A DNA stretch of 62,781 bases from Symbiodinium natans. Taxonomy: Eukaryota > Sar > Dinophyceae > Suessiales > Symbiodiniaceae. The translations under genes were made by a program, and so were the position numbers. The notes under the pieces are model-generated. The model saw only the letters and a list, made by a program, of their open reading frames with translations, searched no databases and was not told the DNA's origin. The stretch is taken from NCBI GenBank assembly GCA_905221605.1, contig CAJNDS010000828.1:1-62781 (forward strand). Direction: 5' to 3'. Below, piece by piece: positions 1 to 10,916 of the stretch (positions within the stretch are counted from its first letter, which is position 1; each line of letters opens with the position of its first letter).

Positions 1-195
1 TCACTCGGCTCCGACCTCGGAGGCGGCCCTCTTCGAGTTTCGACGAAGATTGGGTGATCATGCTGGCTGCCGGGCTGCCACAAACCGTGGCGGCCGGAAG
101 TGGTTGTAGCGATGGTGTAAACGTTGGGATGTGAGTAGAGGAACCGTGCCAGTGCGTGTGGCTGTGGAGCCTGCGCGCTTGCCCAGAAGGCTTGG
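1..195 (+). pseudogene. transposase exon 1, 3' part, copy 1 (frameshifted)
   Basis: This matches 7474-7669 in copy 2, the part of exon 1 that encodes the CENP-B-type helix-turn-helix. A run of four C in copy 2 (near 7657) is three C here (near 183), which shifts the frame just before the exon end. The 5' part of the exon lies outside the window. The lesion, with the losses in exon 2, suggests that this copy is decaying. Confidence 0.75.
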
Positions 196-363
196 GTGCA
201 TTTTCTTCTGAAGTTAAGACTTTTTGCATAGATTGAGGAGCCTTTTTTGGGGTCACAAGCAAGCATCATATTTGGAGTTGCAAATCGGCCCAGTACCAAA
301 AACGGGACCGCTTTCTTGCCCAAAAAATGGGGGGCCCAAATCTGAATTTGTGTCCGGGCAGAG

Positions 364-1233
364 GTGGCGGTGTTCTTCCAATCGCTCAGCTTCCTTCGAC
401 ATGCAAGTGCACCCCGACGTCTTTTGCATCTCAACCTTGATGAGACATCTGTAGCTCTGACGCCGCACCCTCTTTGTGGATTGGTGGTCCAACGCCGCCA
501 CTGGGGAGCAGACGTGGAGGGCCCACGTCTGCCGGTTCGCAAGGGTGACTTGCGGACATTTGTGAGCTATGTGGCAGTGATATCAGACAACGACGAGCTT
601 CAGCAGAGCTTGCCACATTTCGTCATCGGGAATAAGTCCGTGTTTACACTGGGCTTGATGCAGACAGTGGCCGCAGAATGCCGCCCGGGGACACATGTCT
701 GGCGAACAGTCTCCTCATTGAACTCCACATCACTGCTTTTGGCAATGCTGGACCTGATTTCGCTAGCGTTGGACGGTTGGAGATGGTTGCTGGAACCGGT
801 TCTCACCCTCGATGTGGATCCATGCCACCTTTCCAAAGAAGTCTTTCTACGGGCGTGCGAGGTTGACATCAAATTGAATTTCGTGCCGGCCGGCGCAACA
901 TTCCTGCTTCAGCCGCTCGACGTGCGCGGCTTCTTCTCTTTCAAGTGGTGGCTCCGAACGGAGTACCAAATCTTACGACAGCTTGGTGACGGACAAGTCA
1001 GCAAGTTGGACTGGTTACGTTTGCTCATGAGAGCCCGCAGATCGTGGCGCAAATCCTTTAGTTTGACAGGGTGTCTGGGCGAAGCTCTGCCTTGTCTGTC
1101 CAAGAAGCTGCAAGCTTTTGAAATAGACCCTCAAGCAGCGGGTCGTTCTCCACCTTCGAAAGAAGCAAGCCAATGCATATGGCCGCGAAATCGCGCCATG
1201 GGCTATGCGTATGACCTTTTGTTTAAAGAGTAA
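364..1233 (+). pseudogene. transposase DDE exon, copy 1 (degenerating)
   Basis: The 290-codon open frame is nearly identical to exon 2 of the copy at 7838-8725. All three catalytic Asp positions remain (LNLDETS, LTLDVDP, LLQPLD). Three changes set it apart: Ala to Asp two residues after the second catalytic Asp, Trp to Leu at the SWNS motif (residue 119), and loss of six codons after residue ~223 (REDFWS in the other copy). The frame opens at GTG, as expected for an internal exon, not a true start. With the exon 1 frameshift at ~183 the gene is probably non-functional. Confidence 0.75.
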
Positions 1234-1305
1234 AGCTCGCCGTGGGACCGGAAGCGCTCAATGCTTGAAGCTCCAACGTCCGACAAGCGGGATGTGTGAT
1301 ACTGC

Positions 1306-1692
1306 TTGGGGAAGGTGCAACATGGTGGAAAGGACCATGCGTTCTTGGTGCTGGAAGTAGGGCCCAGCGTGTGCAATGTTTCTGAGCGGGAACGCGTGCT
1401 TTGCTTCGTGTGTCCTCAAGTGGGTGGAAAGAGAGACGTGTGCATGCGCCACGGTAGTTGCTGCAGCCATGAGTGCCGAAGCTGCTGCTGGCGATGTTGT
1501 ACGAGATCTCAAAAGGCAGCGGCAAGAGCTGAAGGTGCCAAGAGACTTTTCTGTCCTATGCGCGCACGCTGCCCATACACGTGCCTTTTTTGCCAGGACG
1601 AACTGAAGCGCGCCAGCAAAGCCCTCAAGAACGAAGCTGCTATCCTCAAGAAGAGCACTTCTTTTTGCGTAGCCTGCTCTGATGCAGTGTGA
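1306..1692 (+). CDS. Cys-rich hypothetical open frame, copy 1
   Basis: This is a 128-codon frame downstream of the transposase, with an identical translation in copy 2 (8798-9184). It is unusually rich in Cys, with clusters such as CFVC and CSHECRSCCWRCC and a later CPMRARCPYTCLFC, followed by a Lys/Ala-rich helix. A zinc-binding accessory protein of the element is possible. The frame begins at TTG, not ATG, and no family is recognised. Identity between copies only reflects the recent duplication, so coding status is weakly supported. Confidence 0.25.
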   Translation: MGKVQHGGKDHAFLVLEVGPSVCNVSERERVLCFVCPQVGGKRDVCMRHGSCCSHECRSCCWRCCTRSQKAAARAEGAKRLFCPMRARCPYTCLFCQDELKRASKALKNEAAILKKSTSFCVACSDAV

Positions 1693-1719
1693 CAGTGTGC
1701 GAAGCAGTTTTCCTTTAGG

Positions 1720-2304
1720 TCAGAAAGCGCCGCCACCTCCTGCGAAAAGCAGGCGATTTGGACGACGACTCACTGATCTGGCTACTGCGCAGACGGCAAA
1801 ACGCAGATGCCGGACCACGTCAAGAAGCGCAACGCCCACGCGACAATGCTGTTGGTGAAGAGCGTCAAGAGACCTGAGCTGTGAACGGTTTAGCGAAGCT
1901 AAGTCCAAGCCACCCTGCTTGAGATATGTTTTTGCTGTGTCTGCGTTAGCTATCGCCAGTTGGCAGATGGCCAGCAGCGTCAAGTTGTGCGTTCTACAGA
2001 ATGCAAGCGCGCCTATGCATGTGGTCACGGAACGTGCCATGTGTAACGATCTCCTTGAACCTTGAAGGCTTGACCTCAGCCAACCAAACATGCTGATCGC
2101 CCAGATGTTGATCGAATGTGGTTGCTTGTTTCTCTTTGGCTCTTGCTTACAGTGCACGTTGTTGTTCTTATCCGAAACCACACGACAGCTGCCCAAGAAG
2201 CTTCCAGCGGTTGGGTGCGCGGCGGTCGCGATTTCACCGGTGGATGCCGCAGTGGTCGCGCACTTGGAGAGATGCGGACACCATGGTGCTGTTTCTGTTT
2301 TCAT
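1720..2304 (-). other. unassigned minus-strand open frame in the unit
   Basis: A 194-codon minus-strand frame is open in both copies (also at 9212-9796), with a few amino-acid differences between them. I recognise no domain. It ends in Arg/Gly-rich sequence and has no clear signal of being coding. It may be a chance open frame in a transposon tail. Confidence 0.15.
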
Positions 2305-2430
2305 GCCACGACTTTCAAAGATGCGCTTGGCAGATCATGTTCGCAGGCCAGTTGCAATGGGAAGAGTCTTTGCCAAGTCCCGCAAGCCGTCCGGGCTTCT
2401 GCCATGACATTTGGTTTCTAGATGCATCAT

Positions 2431-3422
2431 CGTGACACATCGCTACCATTGAGTACCATCTGCCCCCATCGCTTGCCAGTCCAGTTGGCTGAAGGTCTTT
2501 ACCGTCACATTTCGATGCAGCAACAGCGGCTTCGACCTCTGCGAAAAATGTGCACACGCCCCGGCCCTAGTCCGTTCCCTCACAACAGATCTGCTCGAAT
2601 GCCTGCCCGTGTAGGCCTTTGCAGTACTTGTGCAATCTTTGTCAAATGTGTATGCCACGCTGAATCACGATGATGTTGCCCGTCGATTTTGGCATCCGGG
2701 AGGCAACCCTCGGACATACAGCTGAAGATTCTATTCGCTCCGATTTGGAGGCCATCCTGTCAGCAACAGGATTATTCACGACATGTCAAACTTGATTTTG
2801 GTGTTGTTTTCGCTTTCTGCTTGTTTTTGTATGGGTTTTGCCTATATTTTGAAGGTGTTTTCCTTTTTTGGGGTCAGGGCAACCATCCTAAACCTTAAAA
2901 GTCACTACACCCGACATGTCAAACTTGATTTTGGTGTTTCTGTTGCTCTCTGCTTGTTTTTGTATGGTTTTGCCTATGTTTTTAAAGGTGTTTTCCTTTT
3001 TGGGGTCAGGGCAGCCATCCTAAACCTTAAAAGTTACTACACCCAACATGTCAAACTTGATTTTGGTGTTGTTTTCGCTTTCTTCGTGACACATCGCTAC
3101 CATTGAGTACCATCTGCCCCCATCGCTTGCCAGTCCAGTTGGCTGAAGGTCTTTACCGTCACATTTCGATGCAGCAACAGCGGCTTCGACCTCTGCGAAA
3201 ATGTGCACACGCCCCGGCCCCAGTCCGTTCCCTCACAACAGATCTGCTCGAATGCCTGCCCGTGTAGGCCTTTGCAGTACTTGTGCAATCTTTGTCAAAT
3301 GTGTATGCCACGCTGAATCACGCTGATGTTGCCCGTCGATTTTGGCAACCCTCGGACATACAGCTGAAGATTCTATTCGCTCCGATTTGGAGGCCATCCT
3401 GTCAGCAACAGGATTATTCACG
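2431..3422 (+). repeat. duplicated ~340-bp block between satellite runs
   Basis: The segment beginning CGTGACACATCGCTACC at 2431 recurs at 3085, offset 654. The second copy lacks 12 bases near 3343. Each block leads into a run of the 132-bp satellite, so block plus satellite forms a larger repeat. The same arrangement occurs in copy 2 of the 7.5-kb unit near 9923-10917. Confidence 0.85.
2781..3085 (+). repeat. 132-bp satellite, first short run
   Basis: Monomers start with ACATGTCAAACTTG at 2781, 2914 and 3046, spaced 133 and 132 bp; the third is cut off by the duplicated block at 3085. The matching run in copy 2 is 10,273-10,577. Confidence 0.9.
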
Positions 3423-4105
3423 ACATGTCAAACTTGCTTTTGGTGTTGTTTTCGCTTTCTGCTTGTTTTTGTATGGGTTTTGCCTATATTTTGAAGGTGT
3501 TTTCCTTTTGTGGGGTCAGGGCAACCATCCTAAACCTTAAAAGTCACTACACCCGACATGTCAAACTTGATTTTGGTGTTTCGGTTGCTCTCTGCTTGTT
3601 TTTGTATGGTTTTGCCTATGTTTTAAAGGTGTTTTCCTTTTTGGGGTCAGGGCAACCATCCTAAACCTTAAAAGTTACTACACCCAACATGTCAAACTTG
3701 ATTTTGGTGTTTTTTTGCTCTCTGCTTGTTTTTGTATGGGTTTTGCCTATATTTTGAAGGTGTTTTCCTTTTGTGGGGTCAGGGCAACCATCCTAAACCT
3801 TAAAAGTCACTACACCCGACATGTCAAACTTGATTTTGGTGTTTCTGTTGCTCTCTGCTTGTTTTTGTATGGTTTTGCCTATGTTTTTAAAGGTGTTCTC
3901 CTTTTTGGGGTCAGGGCAACCATCCTAAACCTTAAAAGTTACTACACCCAACATGTCAAACTTGATTTTGGTGTTTTTTTGCTCTCTGCTTGTTTTTGTA
4001 TGGGTTTTGCCTATATTTTGAAGGTGTTTTCCTTTTGTGGGGTCAGGGCAACCATCCTAAACCCTAAAAGTCACTACGCCCGACATGTCAAACTTGATTG
4101 TTTTT
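3423..4105 (+). repeat. 132-bp satellite, main run with alternating monomers
   Basis: Monomer starts lie at 3423, 3556, 3687, 3819, 3951 and 4083. Two variants alternate. One reads GCCTATATTTTGAAGG and ends GTCACTACACCCG; the other reads GCCTATGTTTT(T)AAAGG and ends GTTACTACACCCA. The true higher-order unit is thus ~264 bp. Because 132 is 44 codons, one frame stays open across the run (3715-4305) and reads as repeated hydrophobic segments. Copy 2 carries the same run at 10,917-11,600. Confidence 0.9.
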
Positions 4106-4209
4106 GTATGGTTTTGATTATATTTTGGAGGGTGTTTTCGCTTTTTGGTCCTACAGAGCAGGGCACAGTTTCTTTCACACTCTCTCACGCTCTCGTTTTC
4201 TCACACAAT

Positions 4210-4660
4210 CTCGCGCGCTTAAGTGCCGCTCAAGGATGTGGGATAAACATGGACATGCTTGGGCATGCGCCTAAGTTTTTGAAGGTAAGGACGTGGAGAC
4301 GGTGAGCAGAAGCATAGCGACGGTAAGGGCATTTTGGCCACGTCGGAGAGGGCGCATTCTGTCTAGCTCTCCCTTTCTCTTTCACACAAGCTCTCGTTTG
4401 TCAATGTTTGTGAAGTGCCGCTGACGGATGTGAGACAAACATGTGCATACTTGGGCCTAAGTTTTTGAAGGTAAGGACGTGTAGACGGTGAGCAGAAGCA
4501 TAGCTACGGGGGGGGACGCATGCTGGCAGTTCGGACAGGGCGCATTTTCTATCGCTCTCACACAATCTCTCCTTTCTCCATGTTCCTCACACGTGCGAAG
4601 TGCCGCTCAAGGATGTGAGACAAACATGGGCATGCTTCGGCCAAGTTCTTGGGTTGAGGC
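4210..4660 (+). repeat. ~190-bp repeat, three copies
   Basis: Three copies begin near AAGTGCCGCT at about 4213, 4414 and 4600. They share a ...CTAAGTTTTTGAAGGTAAGGACGTG segment followed by GGTGAGCAGAAGCATAGC, and CTCTCACACA pyrimidine runs. The TTGAAGGTAAGG core resembles an exon/intron donor, but no coding context supports that. The equivalent in copy 2 is 11,704-12,154. Confidence 0.75.
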
Positions 4661-4699
4661 AAAACCACTGCATAATGGCGCCGCAATGCTTGTGCTTTG

Positions 4700-6736
4700 C
4701 GCGTCTCTGCACGTGACGTGTACAGAAACAGGTACATGAAATACATGTTGTTCGTTTTGCTCAGACGCCCCCCCCCCCCTTTGTCATGCTCATATCCCTG
4801 GTGCTCGTTTTGCTCAAACGCCCCCCTTTGTCATGCTCATGCTGCATCCCTGGTGCTCATTTTGCTCACACCCCACGAACAACCCAGCCCAGGGATGTTC
4901 CCTTGGAGTTCCGGGGCAGCCAGTCCCATTGTGGACGTTCCTTCGTCTCCTACCACCTCGTGGCCAAAGACCTGGAGACCACTAGAAGCTTGCTCTGGGC
5001 ACGCGGCCCCGCGAAACGTTCCGGGAAAGCAGGCCTCGAAAACCCGTGGTCCTGCAAATCCGTTTTTTGGACTAATAATTCTATTGTCCCACAACGGTTT
5101 TGCAGGACCACGCGTGTCATCTTGCAGTTCTCGTACGTGGCTTGTCCTGTGCGGTCCTGCGGTAATGGTTTCTGCAATGAGAGAAGGTAGACATTGGGTC
5201 CTGTCACGTTCCTGCGCAGCGTTTCGCAGGCTTGGACAGTGAGCCAATGATAGGGGAAGACTCGGCAACCATCTTTGGGCAAGCCGCTTTTGGGGGCAGA
5301 AATGGACGCCAGGAGGCAGCTCTGGCTCAAGAACCGATTGAAAAATACAAATAACTGTTTTTCCTTTCAAGTTGGAGCAGACAAAGGCTTTTTCCACATG
5401 CAACAATGTTTTGGAAGTGTTGTCCTTCGTTCTGAACGGCTCGGGCATGTCAAACTACCTAGATATCACCAACAGTTGCAGTGTTTTGTTGTGTTTTTCG
5501 CTTGTTTGGAGTTGCATGATTTTTGACATGTTTTCTGATTATTGAGCTTGCTTTGAACCGCGCCCGCTTTTTTTCAAGCATGTAGGGCGGTGGGAGGGGG
5601 CTTGGGCGGGAGGGCGGGCCGCGGCCGCGCGTGTGCTGAGGCCTGCGAATGCCCGCATGCTCTGGCTTGTCATGCCCAGCCAAGTCGGGCTCAACTGATG
5701 TGCGACAGGAAAACTGCTGCTTGCCATCGGGTGCACGCCAAATCCAGGCAACAGGCAGGCGACAACCTTGGATTTCCAGACTTGTTGCTCTCCGTCCTGT
5801 GCATCGTTCACATGTCCTGCATCCTTTCTTCCGAAGCTGTCAGCTATGTCTTCCATAAGCCTGAGTACATCAGATTGCTGTGAAGGCGCATGCCAATTGT
5901 ACACATGTTCCAGTGGTTTGTGGTTGACAGTACGCGGGCAGCTTCCATGCTTCTGACAGATGCCAGCTGTTGCGTTCAAACGTGCACAGGCTTGAGCACC
6001 ATCGTCTCGAAAAAGGCATGTTGCAAGCTCGATAGCTGTCTGGCTTTTACGCGTCCAGTTGGCTTCACGCCGCTTCTGGCACACCTAGCACAGTGTCACA
6101 GACAGCCTGTTGCGTGCAAGAGTGTTCATCTTTCCACTGCCCGGTTGTCCCCCAGAAGAAGACACCAGAAGAAGACTTTAGGGCTCAAGGGGCTAGGGGA
6201 AGCGGCTTTGCCTGCAAGTACCTGACGCCCCTCCTTTTTGTTTGCTGATGCTCACCATTGCTCAAACCCCTCTCCCCTTTTTTTGCTCCTATCCGCCGTG
6301 GCTCAGGACGGTGTTCATCTTGCTCGTGCACCCCTCCCCCTTTTTTTGCCGTTGATGCTGCGCCTTGGGAAGCTTTCACCGGCGCACAGGCTGTCCGCTC
6401 GGCGTCGGGACGCTCATGTGCGGGTTACCCTGGGGGTGTTCCAGCTCCAAGTCAGGTCCAGGTTACTTTGACGTTCCTTTTGCACCGACGCAGAAGGTCG
6501 TGCCAAGTCGCTGCAAGACGGCGTTTGGCCAGATTTCCGCTGTTGAAGGGTGGGCACTTGCCCAAACTGGTAAGGGAGGTCTCTGGAGGGGGACTCTGTC
6601 ATCTTAAGGCCGGCGGCAAGATGGTGGTTGGCCAGATCTCAACTGTTGTTGTTCCACGGTGCCTTACCAGCGGCCCCAGTTTGGGGTGCAGGAAAGCCAG
6701 GTATTTCCAAGTATGTTGCGGGTTACCGCTGCTGTA
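4700..6736 (+). other. unit tail: no recognised gene
   Basis: Short CCCCCTTTGTCATGCTCAT repeats lie at 4768-4870 and again near 6225-6350 in variant form. Open frames on both strands (for example minus 5539-6084, 181 codons) have no recognised domain. The same content recurs in copy 2 to 14240. The unit tail differs between copies near 6150, where 12 extra bases lie in copy 2. Confidence 0.4.
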
Positions 6737-6994
6737 TTGCCAAGTCGTTGTTGGTTCGCACATCGACCATGACGTAAGGATAGAGGGCCATTGTGTTGCC
6801 CTTGCCGAGATTGAATCGACCGTATTTGACTGTCGTTCGTCACAGCTTGTCGTGTGCATGTCTGGCCAAGTTCTTAGCGTCAGGAGTCAGCGACGTAGTT
6901 GGTAGTGGTGCAGGCAGACTGTCGACGAAATCTTGCAAGAGGTACATCTCCAAGCCTCGTCTGACGTTTTCGCACTTCCGCAGTTTGCCTGCGC

Positions 6995-8725
6995 ATGAGC
7001 CTCCAAAAGGAAGTGCTTTGCGGTGCTGAAGTGCTCTGTACCATGGAGTGCCGTTGCCAAGCAGCTACCTGTCGCTTGTGTTCTCTGAAGCGGACCTGCC
7101 GCGAGCTGCAACAGCGCTTGCGAGAAGGACAGCGGCCGCTTGTCAGGGCAGCCCGAAAAGCCCACAGAGTGAGTTGGCCGTGCGGACTTTCCCCAAAGCA
7201 GCGGCATCAGGTCTTGTGTACCTATGTTCTCAGCGGTCACAATGCAATAGTGGCCATGCAGCACGCCCGACAACTACAGAGGCGTGCAGCGTCTGACGAC
7301 ACGCTGCCAAGCATTACGTTTGTCCAGAATCTTTACCGGGAAGCTGCGGCTTCTGATGTTCATGCCTGTACAGATCCGCAGACGGCGGCCCAAAAACATG
7401 CTTCTCGAGAAGCTCACGTTTTCTTGGCAGAGGCCAACCTTTTTCGCTGGGTTCGGCAGCAGAACTTTCGTTGTCACTCGGCTCCGACCTCGGAGGCGGC
7501 CCTCTTCGAGTTTCGACGAAGATTGGGTGATCATGCTGGCTGCCGGGCTGCCACAAACCGTGGCGGCCGGAAGTGGTTGCAGCGATGGTGTAAACGTTGG
7601 GATGTGAGTAGAGGAACCGTGCCAGTGCGTGTGGCTGTGGAGCCTGCGCGCTTGCCCCAGAAGGCTTGGGTGCATTTTCTTCTGAAGTTAAGACTTTTTG
7701 CATAGATTGAGGAGCCTTTTTTGGGGTCACAAGCAAGCATCATATTTGGAGTTGCAAATCGGCCCAGTACCAAAAACGGGACCGCTTTCTGGCCCAAAAA
7801 ATGGGGGGCCCAAATCTGAATTTGTGTCCGGGCAGAGGTGGCGGTGTTCTTCCAATCGCTCAGCTTCCTTCGACATGCAAGTGCACCCCGACGTCTTTTG
7901 CATCTCAACCTTGATGAGACATCTGTAGCTCTGACGCCGCACCCTCTTTGTGGCTTGGTGGTCCAACGCCGCCACTGGGGAGCAGACGTGGAGGGCCCAC
8001 GTCTGCCGGTTCGCAAGGGTGACTTGCGGACATTTGTGAGCTATGTGGCAGTGATATCAGACAACGACGAGCTTCAGCAGAGCTTGCCACATTTCGTCAT
8101 CGGGAATAAGTCCGTGTTTACACTGGGCTTGATGCAGACAGTGGCCGCAGAATGCCGCCCGGGGACACATGTCTGGCGAACAGTCTCCTCATGGAACTCC
8201 ACATCACTGCTTTTGGCAATGCTGGACCTGATTTCGCTAGCGTTGGACGGTTGGAGATGGTTGCTGGAACCGGTTCTCACCCTCGATGTGGCTCCATGCC
8301 ACCTTTCCAAAGAAGTCTTTCTACGGGCGTGCGAGGTTGACATCAAATTGAATTTCGTGCCGGCCGGCGCAACATTCCTGCTGCAGCCGCTCGACGTGCG
8401 CGGCTTCTTCTCTTTCAAGTGGTGGCTCCGAACGGAGTACCAAATCTTACGACAGCTTGGTGACGGACAAGTCAGCAAGTTGGACTGGGTACGTTTGCTC
8501 ATGAGAGCGCGGGAAGACTTTTGGTCCCGCAGATCGTGGCGCAAATCCTTTAGTTTGACAGGGTGTCTGGGCGAAGCTCTGCCTTGTCTGTCCAAGAAGC
8601 TGCAAGCTTTTGAAATAGACCCTCAAGCAGCGGGTCGTTCTCCACCTTCGAAAGAAGCAAGCCAATGCATATGGCCGCGAAATCGCGCCATGGGCTATGC
8701 GTATGACCTTTTGTTTAAAGAGTAA
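6995..8725 (+). CDS. pogo/Tigger-like DDE_1 transposase, two exons
   Basis: Exon 1 opens with ATG at 6995. Its tail carries a CENP-B-type helix-turn-helix (residues ~188-209, core WLQRWCKRWDVSRGTV), the DNA-binding domain of pogo transposases. The frame stops at 7703-7705, but a GT at 7670 and an AG at 7836-7837 define a 168-nt phase-0 intron joining codon W225 to GTG at 7838. Exon 2 holds the catalytic core. It has LNLDETS (first Asp, joined residue ~251), LTLDVAPCH (second Asp, ~375) and FVPAGATFLLQPLD with FSFKWWLR after it (third Asp, ~411). The last two are 35 residues apart (DD35D). The joined length of ~520 residues suits the family. The gene spans the junction of the two tandem units. 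Family membership rests on motif recognition; the intron is inferred. Both exons are open, so this copy could encode a full protein. Confidence 0.85.
7670..7837 (+). other. candidate intron of the transposase gene
   Basis: This 168-nt interval contains the stop codon ending the first open frame. It has a GT dinucleotide at its start and AG at its end, and removing it joins two frames in phase 0. The alternative is an ancient frame disruption; the family normally has a continuous protein here. The matching interval in copy 1 is 196-363. Confidence 0.5.
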
Positions 8726-8797
8726 AGCTCGCCGTGGGACCGGAAGCGCTCAATGCTTGAAGCTCCAACGTCCGACAAGCGGGATGTGTGATACTGC

Positions 8798-9184
8798 TTG
8801 GGGAAGGTGCAACATGGTGGAAAGGACCATGCGTTCTTGGTGCTGGAAGTAGGGCCCAGCGTGTGCAATGTTTCTGAGCGGGAACGCGTGCTTTGCTTCG
8901 TGTGTCCTCAAGTGGGTGGAAAGAGAGACGTGTGCATGCGCCACGGTAGTTGCTGCAGCCATGAGTGCCGAAGCTGCTGCTGGCGATGTTGTACGAGATC
9001 TCAAAAGGCAGCGGCAAGAGCTGAAGGTGCCAAGAGACTTTTCTGTCCTATGCGCGCACGCTGCCCATACACGTGCCTTTTTTGCCAGGACGAACTGAAG
9101 CGCGCCAGCAAAGCCCTCAAGAACGAAGCTGCTATCCTCAAGAAGAGCACTTCTTTTTGCGTAGCCTGCTCTGATGCAGTGTGA
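8798..9184 (+). CDS. Cys-rich hypothetical open frame, copy 2
   Basis: Second copy of the 128-codon Cys-rich frame (see 1306-1692), 73 bases after the intact transposase stop. If it belongs to the element, it would sit in the same transcript, downstream of the transposase. No start codon better than TTG is visible. Confidence 0.25.
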   Translation: MGKVQHGGKDHAFLVLEVGPSVCNVSERERVLCFVCPQVGGKRDVCMRHGSCCSHECRSCCWRCCTRSQKAAARAEGAKRLFCPMRARCPYTCLFCQDELKRASKALKNEAAILKKSTSFCVACSDAV

Positions 9185-10916
9185 CAGTGTGCGAAGCAGT
9201 TTTCCTTTAGGTCAGAAAGCGCCGCCGCCTCCTGCGAAAAGCAGGCGATTTGGACGACGACTCACTGATCTGGCTACTGCGCAGACGGCAAAACGCAGAT
9301 GCCGGACCACGTCAAGAAGCGCAACGTCCACGCGACAATGCTGTTGGTGAAGAGCGTCAAGAGACCTGAGCTGTGAACGGTTTAGCGAAGCTAAGTCCAA
9401 GCCACCCTGCTTGAGATATGTTTTTGCTGTGTCTGCGTTAGCTATCGCCAGTTGGCAGATGGCCAGCAGCGTCAAGTTGTGCGTTCTACAGAATGCAAGC
9501 ACGCCTATGCATGTGGTCACGGAACGTGCCATGTGTAACGATCTCCTTGAACCTTGAAGGCTTGACCTCAGCCAACCAAACATGCTGATCGCCCAGATGT
9601 TGATCGAATGTGGTTGCTTGTTTCTCTTTGGCTCTTGCTTACAGTGCACGTTGTTGTTCTTATCCGAAACCACACGACAGCTGCCCAAGAAGCTTCCAGC
9701 GGTTGGGTGCGCGGCGGTCGCGATTTCACCGGTGGATGCCGCAGTGGTCGCGCACTTGGAGAGATGCGGACACCATGGTGCTGTTTCTGTTCTCATGCCA
9801 CGACTTTCAAAGATGCGCTTGGCAGATCATGTTCGCAGGCCAGTTGCAATGGGAAGAGTCTTTGCCAAGTCCCGCAAGCCGTCCGGGCTTCTGCCATGAC
9901 ATTTGGTTTCTAGATGCATCATCGTGACACATCGCTACCATTGAGTACCATCTGCCCCCATCGCTTGCCAGTCCAGTTGGCTGAAGGTCTTTACCGTCAC
10001 ATTTCGATGCAGCAACAGCGGCTTCGACCTCTGCGAAAAATGTGCACACGCCCCGGCCCCAGTCCGTTCCCTCACAACAGATCTGCTCGAATGCCTGCCC
10101 GTGTAGGCCTTTGCAGTACTTGTGCAATCTTTGTCAAATGTGTATGCCACGCTGAATCACGCTGATGTTGCCCGTCGATTTTGGCATCCGGGAGGCAACC
10201 CTCGGACATACAGCTGAAGATTCTATTCGCTCCGATTTGGAGGCCATCCTGTCAGCAACAGGATTATTCACGACATGTCAAACTTGATTTTGGTGTTGTT
10301 TTCGCTATCTGCTTGTTTTTGTATGGGTTTTGCCTATATTTTGAAGGTGTTTTCCTTTTTTGGGGTCAGGGCAACCATCCTAAACCTTAAAAGTCACTAC
10401 GCCCGACATGTCAAACTTGATTTTGGTGTTTCTGTTGCTCTCTGCTTGTTTTTGTATGGTTTTGCCTATGTTTTTAAAGGTGTTTTCCTTTTTGGGGTCA
10501 GGGCAGCCATCCTAAACCTTAAAAGTTACTACACCCAACATGTCAAACTTGATTTTGGTGTTGTTTTCGCTTTCTTCGTGACACATCGCTACCATTGAGT
10601 ACCATCTGCCCCCATCGCTTGCCAGTCCAGTTGGCTGAAGGTCTTTACCGTCACATTTCGATGCAGCAACAGCGGCTTCGACCTCTGCGAAAAATGTGCA
10701 CACGCCCCGGCCCCAGTCCGTTCCCTCACAACAGATCTGCTCGAATGCCTGCCCGTGTAGGCCTTTGCAGTACTTGTGCAATCTTTGTCAAATGTGTATG
10801 CCACGCTGAATCACGCTGATGTTGCCCGTCGATTTTGGCAACCCCTCGGACATACAGCTGAAGATTCTATTCGCTCCGATTTGGAGGCCATCCTGTCAGC
10901 AACAGGATTATTCACG

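Larger units (their letters stand above)
1..7473 (+). repeat. 7.5-kb tandem unit, copy 1
   Basis: Base 1 matches base 7474, and the two sequences stay collinear to 6736/14240. The offset grows from 7473 to 7504 through a handful of indels: 1 nt near 183, 18 nt near 1039, 12 nt near 6150 and single bases elsewhere. Substitutions are sparse, a few per kb. The unit holds a DDE_1 transposase, a Cys-rich open frame, a 132-bp satellite, a ~190-bp three-copy repeat and a pyrimidine-rich tail. The window opens in the middle of the transposase gene, so this copy is circularly permuted relative to the gene. Bases 6737-7473, which carry the transposase 5' half, are absent from the end of copy 2. Tandem duplication of a mobile element is the simplest reading; an assembly duplication cannot be excluded by eye. 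Confidence 0.93.

Noticed and set aside
2781-4105. CRISPR-like array from regularly spaced repeats
   Set aside because: The monomers repeat over their whole length with no unique spacers, and the window is eukaryotic.
5310-5335. Possible relict of the dinoflagellate spliced leader (CTCTGGCTCAAG)
   Set aside because: Only the last ~9 bases match the leader end; the preceding bases do not, so a chance match is likely.
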